Positions 39,356 to 47,058 of a DNA stretch of 64,000 nt are shown here, piece by piece. Every line of letters starts with the position of its first letter. Within the stretch, counting starts at the first letter, position 1. A program made the position numbers and the translations under genes. Location: contig JANYKS010000110.1 of the NCBI GenBank assembly GCA_025358125.1, forward strand, positions 35,924-99,923, written 5' to 3'. The notes below the pieces were generated by a model. The model searched no databases. It worked only from the letters and a program-made list of their open reading frames with translations, and was not told the DNA's origin. The DNA is from Actinomycetes bacterium. Lineage in GTDB: Bacteria > Actinomycetota > Acidimicrobiia > Acidimicrobiales > Ilumatobacteraceae.

Positions 39356-40094
39356 CGAATCCGCGCGCCTCGTCACCATCCTCAACGCGCTCCCGAGGCC
39401 GTGGCTGATCGGCGTCGATATCGACGGCACGCTGGCGCCGATCGTCGCCAGACCCGAACAGTCCACGCTCGCACCGGGCGCGATCGAGGCCCTCGAGGCA
39501 CTCGCCGGCCGGGTCGGGGTGATGGTCGCCGTCGTCTCGGGGCGACCGCTGGCCGACCTGCGCCAAAAGTTCGGGTTGCCCCAAAGCGTGATGCTGCTCG
39601 GTTCCCACGGCGCCGAAGTCGGCTCCGAGATCGATCAGCGCACACCGCAGGAGCAGTCTGCGATCGACTCCGCCTTGGCGACCTTGGAACGGGTCGCGAA
39701 GGCGCTCGCGGGTTCGTGGATCGAGGACAAGCCGCTCGCGGTCGCACTCCATGTGCGCCAGTCCGATCCGCAGCAGGCCGCGGCAGCGCTCGCCGAACTC
39801 GAGCCGAGCCTGCGAGCGAATTCCGATTTCACGGTTCATCGCGGTCATATGGTGCTCGAGGTCGCCGTCCGCCCGACCTCGAAGGCCTCCGCGTTCTGCC
39901 AACTCAGTCGCCGGCTCGACTCGGCCGCGACGATCTTCATCGGCGACGACGACAGCGATGAAAAAGTTTTCGGGTCACTCGGACCGAACGACGTCACGAT
40001 CAAGGTCGGGCCGGGACCGACGATTGCCGCTCATCGCCTCGACGCCCCGGCCGACGTCGTCGAACTGCTACTCGCCCTCGCCAACGACGCATGA
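39348..40094 (+). CDS. otsB: Trehalose-6-phosphate phosphatase
   Basis: 248 aa HAD enzyme completing trehalose synthesis. Motif I GVDIDGTLAPI, motif II AVVSGRPLADL, the substrate-cap region LGSHGAEVG, Lys in SKASAFCQLSR, motif IV FIGDDDSDEKVF. Normal length for the single-domain OtsB. Confidence 0.95.
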   Translation: MADESARLVTILNALPRPWLIGVDIDGTLAPIVARPEQSTLAPGAIEALEALAGRVGVMVAVVSGRPLADLRQKFGLPQSVMLLGSHGAEVGSEIDQRTPQEQSAIDSALATLERVAKALAGSWIEDKPLAVALHVRQSDPQQAAAALAELEPSLRANSDFTVHRGHMVLEVAVRPTSKASAFCQLSRRLDSAATIFIGDDDSDEKVFGSLGPNDVTIKVGPGPTIAAHRLDAPADVVELLLALANDA

Positions 40095-40103
40095 GGCCAA
40101 ACC

Positions 40104-40808
40104 TCAGTAGAGCCGCTTGGTGAGCTGCTTTCGGTAGGGAGAGGTGCGAGGGTCGTCGCTGCCCATCAGTTCGAGGATGTCGACGAACTCCTGGCGGGCT
40201 TCGTCATCGCCCTTGACCTGATCGAGCAGCGCGGTCAGCTTCGCGTCATAGTCATCGACCGGAGTCTCGCCCAGGCGGGCACCAGCCGCGACCTTGCGGG
40301 TCCGTTCGGTCTCGGGGATCCGCGCGAGGAGGGCCAACGCTTCGTCGCCCTTGCCAGCCTCGACGAGCAGCGCGCCGAGCGCGACGACGGCATCTTCGTT
40401 GCCGGCGTCCAATTCGAGCGCGGCGCGCAGGCTGTCCTCGTCGCCGGCAGCGATGAGACCGGCGAGATGATCCTCGGTCTCGGTCGGCATCAGCGCCTGC
40501 ACGAACTGCTCGATGACGTTCTCGGGATAGGCACCGACGAAGCTGTCGACGACCTGCCCGTTCTTGAGCGCGTACACGGCCGGAATGGATTGCACCGAGA
40601 ACGCCTTGGAGATGCCGGGATTGTCATCGACGTTGACCTTGGTCAAGACCACCTTGCCGCCGGTGGCGTCGGTAGCTTTTTCGAGGATCGGTCCGATCGT
40701 GCGACAGGGGCCGCACCATGGCGCCCACAGATCGACGACGACGGCCGTGTCCTGCGACCGGTCGATGACCTCTTTTTGGAACGTTTCATCTGTCACGTCA
40801 AGAGCCAT
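40104..40808 (-). CDS. CnoX/YbbN-like thioredoxin with TPR tail
   Basis: 234 aa. Residues 1-110 form a thioredoxin domain with the active-site WAPWCGPCRTIGP (CGPC intact, unlike E. coli CnoX) and cis-Pro QSIPAVYAL. Residues ~115-234 are a TPR-like helical tail ending SPYRKQLTKRLY, typical of YbbN family. Likely a redox holdase/chaperone. ATG 40808 is preceded by a TATCGT box, six bases away. Confidence 0.9.
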   Translation of the reverse strand: MALDVTDETFQKEVIDRSQDTAVVVDLWAPWCGPCRTIGPILEKATDATGGKVVLTKVNVDDNPGISKAFSVQSIPAVYALKNGQVVDSFVGAYPENVIEQFVQALMPTETEDHLAGLIAAGDEDSLRAALELDAGNEDAVVALGALLVEAGKGDEALALLARIPETERTRKVAAGARLGETPVDDYDAKLTALLDQVKGDDEARQEFVDILELMGSDDPRTSPYRKQLTKRLY

Positions 40809-40814
40809 GAGGGC

Positions 40815-40820
40815 ACGATA
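40815..40820 (-). promoter_or_regulatory. Leaderless -10 box for the CnoX-like gene
   Basis: TATCGT on the minus strand, six bases before ATG 40808; it decides against the much longer upstream reading. Confidence 0.55.
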
Positions 40821-40919
40821 TCGGCGGCCGGATACCGTTGCCGCGGTAGGGGCACTCCCGGTTGACGGAATCGTGCTGTCCAAGTAAGTTCTGAGCCCAT
40901 ATTGCAATCGGAGGTAGAC

Positions 40920-41315
40920 ATGGCTGAGTTCCCCGCAATCACGCACGTCGCGTTGACGGTGAGTGATCTGAACCGCAGCGTTTCGTGGTACGAAGCTCTC
41001 TTCGGTGCCAAGCCCGTGATCGACGAGGACACGGGCCCTTTCCGACACGTCGTGTGGTTGCTCGGAGGCCAGACCCTCGTCGGTCTTCACCAGTTCCCTG
41101 ATCCGGCCAGCGCCGAACCGTTCGACGAACGCCGGACGGGCCTCGACCATCTTGCTTTCGCGTGCGCCAGTCGCAAGGAACTCGAGCAGTGGGAGACGCA
41201 GCTCAACGGGCTGGGTGTGTCGAACGGGGGGGTGGTGGATGCGCCCTACGGATCAGGATTGTCGTTCCGCGATCCCGACAACATCGCGCTGGAGTTCTTC
41301 GCTCCACCGAGTTAG
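40920..41315 (+). CDS. VOC (glyoxalase/bleomycin-resistance) family protein
   Basis: 131 aa with the two babbab halves of a VOC fold: ITHVALTVSDLNRSVSWYEAL at the front, and HLAFACASRKELEQWE plus LSFRDPDNIALEFFAP at the back. Candidate metal ligands are His in THVALTV, His in GLDHLAF and Glu in ALEFFAP. Start ATG 40920 has GGAGG 5 bases upstream. Specific reaction unknown. Confidence 0.88.
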   Translation: MAEFPAITHVALTVSDLNRSVSWYEALFGAKPVIDEDTGPFRHVVWLLGGQTLVGLHQFPDPASAEPFDERRTGLDHLAFACASRKELEQWETQLNGLGVSNGGVVDAPYGSGLSFRDPDNIALEFFAPPS

Positions 41316-41449
41316 GCGAACCCGTTCTTTGAGCGTGCTCAGGTGGTGCCGATGTAGATCTCGACGACCTCCTGCCTTCGGCATCCCGAAAATGCGGTTC
41401 GCGGGCGGGCAGTTTCTGGTGGCCCACCGACATATTGGCGGACTCGCGA

Positions 41450-41455
41450 TACTGT
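41450..41455 (+). promoter_or_regulatory. Leaderless -10 box for the phosphotransferase operon
   Basis: TACTGT, seven bases before ATG 41463; it favours that ATG over the one at 41454. Confidence 0.55.
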
Positions 41456-41462
41456 GACGCGG

Positions 41463-42497
41463 ATGAGCATCGTCCCCGGCATCGATGTCCAATCCGTGAC
41501 GGCGTGGTTGGAGTCACACGTGAGAGGCGCCCAAGCGCCGTTCACGTTCGATCTCATTACCGGCGGGCACTCCAACCTGACCTTCGACGTCTCCGGATCC
41601 AACGGCGAGCGCTACGTACTGCGCCGGCCACCGCTCGGCCATGTCCTCGCCAGCGCGCATGACATGGGCCGCGAATACCGCATCATCTCCGGGTTGGCGA
41701 ACTCGGCAGTGCCGGTCGCTCCGGCGCTCGGGCTGTGCGAGGACCTCGCCGTCAACGGCGCGCCGTTCTACGTGATGGGTTTCGTCGACGGCCACGTGAT
41801 CCGCGATTCGGCAACGGCGATCGTCGTGTTGTGCGAATCCGCGCGCACGCAAGCGAGCGAGTCGATCGTCGACACGATGGCCGCGATCCACAACGTCGAT
41901 CTCGTCGCCAGCGGTCTCGACGGTCTCGGCAAGCACGAGGACTACATCGCCCGTCAGCTGCGTCGTTGGTACGGGCAGTGGAACTCGCAGAAGACCCGCG
42001 ACATCGCCTCCGTCGATCAGGTTCACGATGCGCTCCTGGACCGGATTCCCGTGCAGACGTCGACAACCATCGTTCACGGTGACTACCGGCTCGACAACTG
42101 CATGGTCGACGACCACGGCAACATCGTCGCAGTGCTCGACTGGGAGATCTGCACGCTCGGCGACCCACTCGCCGATCTCGGTCTCCTGATGGTGTACTGG
42201 ACCGGCCCCGGCGACGAAGCGTCGGCATGGGCAGGTGGGTCAACCTCGGCGCCCGGCTTCCTCGACCGGGCCGACTTGGCGAAGCGGTACGCAAACGTGA
42301 CGGGAGCCGATCTGTCGCACCTCGACTTCTATGTCGCCTTTGCGTACTGGAAGCTGGCGTGCATCCTCGAGGGCGTGTACGCCCGCTATCTCGGTGGTGC
42401 TCTCGGCCAGCGCGACCCGCGCGAGCTCGAGCACTTCGCGGTCCAGGTCGACTCGGCCGCGGCGCAGGCCGCTCAATACGTCGGGCGTCTCGGATGA
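41463..42497 (+). CDS. APH-like phosphotransferase (ACAD10/11 kinase-type)
   Basis: 344 aa protein-kinase-like fold. GGHSNLTFDVSGSNGERYVLRRPP is the N-lobe; catalytic loop VHGDYRLDNCMVD (HxDxxxxN) and metal Asp AVLDWEICTLGDPLADLG are intact. The DWE motif and length match the kinase domains of ACAD10/ACAD11, which phosphorylate 4-hydroxyacyl-CoAs. That specific activity is inference; acyl-CoA dehydrogenases nearby fit it loosely. Overlaps the next gene by ATGA. Confidence 0.88.
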   Translation: MSIVPGIDVQSVTAWLESHVRGAQAPFTFDLITGGHSNLTFDVSGSNGERYVLRRPPLGHVLASAHDMGREYRIISGLANSAVPVAPALGLCEDLAVNGAPFYVMGFVDGHVIRDSATAIVVLCESARTQASESIVDTMAAIHNVDLVASGLDGLGKHEDYIARQLRRWYGQWNSQKTRDIASVDQVHDALLDRIPVQTSTTIVHGDYRLDNCMVDDHGNIVAVLDWEICTLGDPLADLGLLMVYWTGPGDEASAWAGGSTSAPGFLDRADLAKRYANVTGADLSHLDFYVAFAYWKLACILEGVYARYLGGALGQRDPRELEHFAVQVDSAAAQAAQYVGRLG

Positions 42498-43390
42498 GCG
42501 ATGGCTTCACCCTCGTCGATGGCTCGATTCCCGAGCTGACAGCGCCGACCCTGGTGGTCATGCTCACGGGGTGGATCGACGCCAGCGGTTCCGCGGCGGC
42601 CGCGATGGCTGCGCTCGAGATGGACTGCAAGGCTCGCACGATCGCAGTTTTCGATGGCGACACCTTCATCGACTATCGGGCCCGGCGGCCAACGATGCAA
42701 CTCCGCGACGGTGTGAACACCGCGCTGTCCTGGCCCGACATCGAGATCAAGGCCGGGCGCGACCTCGACGGCAACGACGTTTTACTGCTGACAGGACCGG
42801 AGCCCGACATGGCCTGGCACCGGTTCAGCCGCGAGGTCGCCGAACTCGGTGTGAGGCTCGGCGTGCAGCGGATGGTTGCCCTCGGTTCGTATCCCTTTGC
42901 AACGCCGCACACGCGTCCGGCGCGGCTCTCGATTTCTGCGCCGTCCGGCGAACTCGTCGCCAGCCTGGCGTTGCAGAAGAGCTCGGTCGATGTTCCCGCC
43001 GGTGTTGCGGCCGTGATCGAGCACGCCTTCCACGACCGTGGCATCGATGCCCTCGGGATCTGGGTCCAGGTACCTCACTACGTCGCGTCGATGGCCTACC
43101 CGGCGGCAACCGTCGCTCTCCTCGCCGGGCTCACCGACGTCGCCGGGGTCCGCATCGACGGGGCCGGGCCGAGGCAGGAAACGGTGATCCAACGGCACCG
43201 CCTCGACGACTTGGTCGCCGCCAACGACGAACACCGGGCGATGGTGGCCCAGCTCGAAGCGCTCTACGACGCTGCCGTTCAACAGGCAGCCGGCGACGCC
43301 AGTCCGATTTCGGCCGCGGAGATCCCGAGCGCCGACGAAATCGGCGCCGAATTCGAACAGTTCCTCCGCGACCAGAACCGCCCCACATGA
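42494..43390 (+). CDS. PAC2-family protein
   Basis: 298 aa. PAC2 (proteasome assembly chaperone 2-like) fold: TLVVMLTGWIDASGSAAAAM, LLLTGPEPDMAWHRFSREV, GSYPFATPHTRPARLS, GIWVQVPHYVASMAYPAA. Common in actinobacteria; function undefined. The C-terminal tail (SADEIGAEFEQFLRDQ) is the usual helical ending. Coupled by ATGA overlaps to the genes on both sides. Confidence 0.88.
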   Translation: MSDGFTLVDGSIPELTAPTLVVMLTGWIDASGSAAAAMAALEMDCKARTIAVFDGDTFIDYRARRPTMQLRDGVNTALSWPDIEIKAGRDLDGNDVLLLTGPEPDMAWHRFSREVAELGVRLGVQRMVALGSYPFATPHTRPARLSISAPSGELVASLALQKSSVDVPAGVAAVIEHAFHDRGIDALGIWVQVPHYVASMAYPAATVALLAGLTDVAGVRIDGAGPRQETVIQRHRLDDLVAANDEHRAMVAQLEALYDAAVQQAAGDASPISAAEIPSADEIGAEFEQFLRDQNRPT

Positions 43391-44406
43391 AAGTCGACGG
43401 AGGCATCGGCGCCAACCTGCACGAGGCCGGCGCCCAGGCCAAGGAGGCCGAGGCCGCGGGATACGCCGGCGTGTGGACCGCCGAGACGAGCCACGATCCC
43501 TTCTTCCCGCTGCTGCTGGCTGCCGAGCACACCTCGACGCTGGAGATCGGGACGTCGATCGCGGTCGCCTTCGCCCGCAACCCGATGACCCTCGCGAACA
43601 TCGGCTGGGACCTGCAGAGCTTCTCCAAGGGCCGCTTCATCATCGGCCTCGGCAGCCAGATCAAGCCGCACATCACGAAACGGTTCAGCATGGAGTGGAG
43701 CCATCCGGCACCACGCATGCGTGAGATGGTGCTCGCAATGCGAGCGATCTGGGATTGCTGGCTCAACGGCGCCAAGCTCGAGTTCCGCGGCGAGTTCTAC
43801 AAGCACACCCTGATGACGCCGTTCTTCGCACCCGCGGCAGCCGACATCAGCGACTACGGCGTGGCGAAGATCTTCCTCGCCGGTGTCGGCGAGCTGATGA
43901 CCGAGGTCGCCGGCGAGGTCTGCGACGGATTCATCTGTCACGGTTTCACGACCGAGAAGTACCTGCGCGAGGTGACGATCCCAGCGCTCGAGCGAGGCCG
44001 GGCCAAGGCCGGCAAGACGATGGACGGGTTCGAGATCGTCGGCCCGAGCTTCGTGGTGACCGCCGCCGACGACAACGATCTGGAGGCTGCAGCGGTCGCA
44101 ACCCGCCAGCAGATCGCGTTCTACGGATCGACACCGGCCTACCGTGGCGTACTCGAACTGCACGGTTGGGGTGGCCTCCAAGACGAGCTGAACGCGCTGA
44201 GCAAGCAGGGCAAGTGGGTGGAGATGGGCACCGTCATCGACGACGAGATCCTCAACACCTTCGCCGTCGTCGGACAACCGGAGCAGATCGCGCCCGAACT
44301 CCATCGCCGCTACGGCGACGTGATCCAACGGATCAGCTTCTACGCGCCGTACAGGGCCGATCCTGAGCCCTGGATGCGGGTGTTGGCGGACCTCAAGGCC
44401 TTGTAG
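43387..44406 (+). CDS. F420-dependent LLM-class oxidoreductase (TIGR03617-like)
   Basis: 339 aa TIM-barrel flavin/F420 enzyme. KEAEAAGYAGVWTAETSHDP, IGTSIAVAFARNPMTLAN, FSKGRFIIGLGSQIKPHITKR match the LLM group with TIGR03617-type spacing. Substrate unknown. Third member of a three-gene operon with ATGA junctions. Confidence 0.9.
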   Translation: MKVDGGIGANLHEAGAQAKEAEAAGYAGVWTAETSHDPFFPLLLAAEHTSTLEIGTSIAVAFARNPMTLANIGWDLQSFSKGRFIIGLGSQIKPHITKRFSMEWSHPAPRMREMVLAMRAIWDCWLNGAKLEFRGEFYKHTLMTPFFAPAAADISDYGVAKIFLAGVGELMTEVAGEVCDGFICHGFTTEKYLREVTIPALERGRAKAGKTMDGFEIVGPSFVVTAADDNDLEAAAVATRQQIAFYGSTPAYRGVLELHGWGGLQDELNALSKQGKWVEMGTVIDDEILNTFAVVGQPEQIAPELHRRYGDVIQRISFYAPYRADPEPWMRVLADLKAL

Positions 44407-44445
44407 CCGGCCCGGGCGCGCCAGTGAGGCGTCGGGCGACGCTGC

Positions 44446-44451
44446 TAGGTT
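44446..44451 (+). promoter_or_regulatory. -10 box upstream of the small repeat peptide
   Basis: TAGGTT predicts a start near 44458 and a ~28-nt leader with GAGG just before ATG 44486. Confidence 0.4.
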
Positions 44452-44485
44452 CTCGTCAAGCGGCCGGAGCACCACTCTCACGAGG

Positions 44486-44719
44486 ATGATGATGAACTTG
44501 TTGCGCGACGACCCCACCGACCCGACTGGTGACGCAGGCCGGCTCGAGATACCCCAGGCGACCCCGCCGCGCGCATCGGCCACCGGCCGGACCGAAGCGC
44601 TCCCGAACGCGGCGGGCGGCGGGCAACGACTTGCCGTTGCGCAGGCGGTGCCGACGCGTCCAGGCGCGGGACCGAACGCACCGCGGATCGCGATTTCCCA
44701 GGCCACCCCGAACCGTTAG
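44486..44719 (+). CDS. Small Pro/Ala-rich protein with three internal repeats
   Basis: 77 aa, no signal or membrane segment. Three imperfect copies of a hydrophobic-x-QA-x-P unit occur: RLEIPQATPPR (19-29), RLAVAQAVPTR (48-58), RIAISQATPNR (67-77), separated by Gly/Pro/Asn-rich spacers. Third positions are mostly G/C, supporting real coding. It begins after GAGG and ends 8 bases before the Tat-exported protein gene, so they likely form one transcript. No family recognised. Confidence 0.5.
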   Translation: MMMNLLRDDPTDPTGDAGRLEIPQATPPRASATGRTEALPNAAGGGQRLAVAQAVPTRPGAGPNAPRIAISQATPNR

Positions 44720-44727
44720 GAATCGAC

Positions 44728-45879
44728 ATGTCGACACGATCCACAGAGGAACTGCTCGCCGACGTCGTCGCCGAACTCGCTTCGGTCCGTTCAGAACTCG
44801 CCGAGCTGCGCGCCGCGCAGCGACCGGCCCCCGACGGTGTCGGGGCCGACGCCCCCGACGATTTCCGCGCCACGAGCCGGCGTCGCCTGTTCGCACTCGC
44901 GGGGGGCGCAGCCGCCGCGGCAGTGGTCGCCGGCACCGCGACATCGTCACTGCCTGCGGCGGCGGCCTACGCCGCATCGGTCACCATCGGAGGAACGGCA
45001 GACGCCTCCGTCGGACCGCCGGTCCTGACGACCAAGCTCAACTACTCGCCGACGACCACGGTTGCCGACAAGAGCTACTTCCTGGTCACCGACGGCGCAG
45101 CCGCTGCCGACGACTTCCCGGCAGCGGTTGCCGGCCACGGTCTCAAGAACGCGATCACCGGTGTCTACGGCCGGACCAACAACCCGGCCGGAAACGGAAC
45201 CGTCGGAGACGCCGTGGTGGGTTCGGGAGCGACTGCGTACGGGCTGTGGGGCCGCGCTGACATGGGCGCGGCGTTGGTCGGCCAGTCCGTCAGCGGCGTC
45301 GATCTCTACGCCGCGGGCACGGGGCGGGTGTTGATCAGGCCGTTCGCGATGTCGGGCCCGCCGACGACCGGATCGTTCGCGCTCGGAGAGCTGGTCACCG
45401 ACGCCCGCTCGGATTTCTACGTGTGCTACGACAACAGCGTTACCGGTGGCAGGTGGCGCAAGCTCGGGGGCGCAACGACGGCCGGCGCATTGCATGTCCT
45501 CACGCCGACGCGTGTCTTCGATTCGCGCCTCGCGGGCATGGGCGGGCCGATCACCAGCGGCGGTCATCGCACGATCACGATCTCGAACGCGATCAGCCTC
45601 ACCACCGGCGCGATCGTGACGCTCGATGTCGTGCCGCCGGGAGCGACCGCAATCGTCGCAAACCTGACGGTTGCCGACGCCGCCAGCGGAGGCTTCCTCG
45701 CAGTCACGGTTGGCGGTGCGACGGAGTTCACCGCCTCGGCGATCAACTGGACCCCGAGTACGCCGTTCCTCGCCAACGGCGGGCTGTTCCGGCTCAACGC
45801 CACCCGTCAGGTGGAGGTCTTCGCAGGCGGCGGGGGAAGCACCAACTTCATCATCGACGTGGCGGGCTACTACCTCTGA
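44728..45879 (+). CDS. Tat-exported beta-repeat protein with N-terminal coiled coil
   Basis: 383 aa. Residues ~5-33 form a heptad-like coiled coil (ELLADVVAELASVRSELAEL). A Tat signal follows unusually late: SRRRLFALAGGAAAAAVVAG at ~50-70 with an AxA-like cleavage near AAAAYA. The middle is Thr/Gly/Ala-rich beta structure. The last ~125 residues are the same beta-sandwich-like module repeated three times in the protein at 60583-62604 (TPTRVFDSR ... GATAIVANLTV ... FIIDVAGYYL). Probably a cell-surface protein; function unknown. Confidence 0.75.
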   Translation: MSTRSTEELLADVVAELASVRSELAELRAAQRPAPDGVGADAPDDFRATSRRRLFALAGGAAAAAVVAGTATSSLPAAAAYAASVTIGGTADASVGPPVLTTKLNYSPTTTVADKSYFLVTDGAAAADDFPAAVAGHGLKNAITGVYGRTNNPAGNGTVGDAVVGSGATAYGLWGRADMGAALVGQSVSGVDLYAAGTGRVLIRPFAMSGPPTTGSFALGELVTDARSDFYVCYDNSVTGGRWRKLGGATTAGALHVLTPTRVFDSRLAGMGGPITSGGHRTITISNAISLTTGAIVTLDVVPPGATAIVANLTVADAASGGFLAVTVGGATEFTASAINWTPSTPFLANGGLFRLNATRQVEVFAGGGGSTNFIIDVAGYYL

Positions 45880-45924
45880 GGGTCCGGCGCGGTCAGCCTC
45901 GTGACCGCGCAGATGTACCGAAGT

Positions 45925-46983
45925 TCACGGCCACGGGTTCCACGCGCCGAGCCCGATCAGCCACCGGCGCACGTTGTCGCCGAGCGCGCCGACGTCGTAG
46001 CCACCTTCCTGGAGTGCGACGGTCGGCAGGCCCATTGCGGCCACCACTGCTCCGCACCGTTGGAAGCCGTCGGCCGTCAACGACAGGTCGCTGATCGGGT
46101 CGGTGACGAACGTGTCGAGGCCGAGCGACACGATGATCATCGCCGGACCGAACGCGAGAATCGATTCGCACGCCCGCTCGAGCGCGTCGACGTAGTGATC
46201 GTCGTCGGTCCGGGCCGCGAGGGGAATGTTGATGTTGCACCCGGCTCCCCTGCCGGTACCGGTTTCGTCGGCGTAACCGATGATGTACGGGTACGCCCGC
46301 GCCGGGTCGCCGTGGAGGGACACATACTGCACGTCGTCGCGCCCGTAGAAGATCTCCTGCGTTCCGTTGCCGTGGTGATAGTCGACATCGAGAACGGTCA
46401 CCTTCGATCCGGTCGTGGATGCCACGTGGTTGGCGGCGATCGCGGCGTTGTTGAAGAAGCAGTAGCCGCCGTAGAGACCCGTGGTCGCGTGGTGTCCGGG
46501 CGGGCGGCACAGGCCGTATGCGGCGCGGTCGCCATCGAGCACGGCGCGGGTGGCGGACAGCGCGGTGTCGACGGCCGACAGCGCCGCCTCGTAGGTGCCC
46601 TTCGTGAGCGGGGTCGTCGTCTCGAAGCAGTACCAGCCCAAGCGGCCGTTGATCGACTCGGGCTCGGAGCGCTCCGGCATGCCCCTGCGCAGGGCCGGCC
46701 GGTAGAACACGTCCGGCATGACATCGGCGGTCGGGCCGCAGACATGCTGATACTCGGCCCATGCCGTCGACAAGAAGCGCACCAACGCTGCGTCGTGAAC
46801 TGCCTCGATCGGTTGTGTCCCCCACTCGGCCGGGGGTTTGAACTCGAACCGGGCATCGCCCTCGAGCACGGCGCGAATGGCCTCCGCCCTGCCGATGTGC
46901 TCGAAAGCCGGCATCACCTGCGACAGTTCGATTCCGACCTTGGGATCGTGACGCAGATGTGCCGGCGTGTAGAAAACCTTCAT
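45925..46983 (-). CDS. Histone-deacetylase-superfamily amidohydrolase
   Basis: 352 aa, class II HDAC / acetylpolyamine amidohydrolase fold. Catalytic and zinc residues: LCRPPGHHATTG (His-His), VTVLDVDYHHGNGTQEIF (Asp and His zinc ligands), LGLDTFVTDPISDLSL (third ligand Asp), and the Gly-rich ALQEGGYDVG. Likely deacetylates a small amide or acylated lysine/polyamine. ATG 46983 chosen as the start of the conserved MKVFYTPAH. Confidence 0.93.
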   Translation of the reverse strand: MKVFYTPAHLRHDPKVGIELSQVMPAFEHIGRAEAIRAVLEGDARFEFKPPAEWGTQPIEAVHDAALVRFLSTAWAEYQHVCGPTADVMPDVFYRPALRRGMPERSEPESINGRLGWYCFETTTPLTKGTYEAALSAVDTALSATRAVLDGDRAAYGLCRPPGHHATTGLYGGYCFFNNAAIAANHVASTTGSKVTVLDVDYHHGNGTQEIFYGRDDVQYVSLHGDPARAYPYIIGYADETGTGRGAGCNINIPLAARTDDDHYVDALERACESILAFGPAMIIVSLGLDTFVTDPISDLSLTADGFQRCGAVVAAMGLPTVALQEGGYDVGALGDNVRRWLIGLGAWNPWP

Positions 46984-47058
46984 CGGGCCATCGTGGCAGA
47001 TTCCAACCGGCCGCGGAAGCCACACCAAGCAGCCACACCAAGAAGCCACACCGGGCAG

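Noticed and set aside
44486..44719. RiPP precursor interpretation of the repeat peptide
   Set aside because: No modification enzyme, protease or transporter is adjacent, and the peptide lacks a leader/core layout. Kept only as an unknown small protein.
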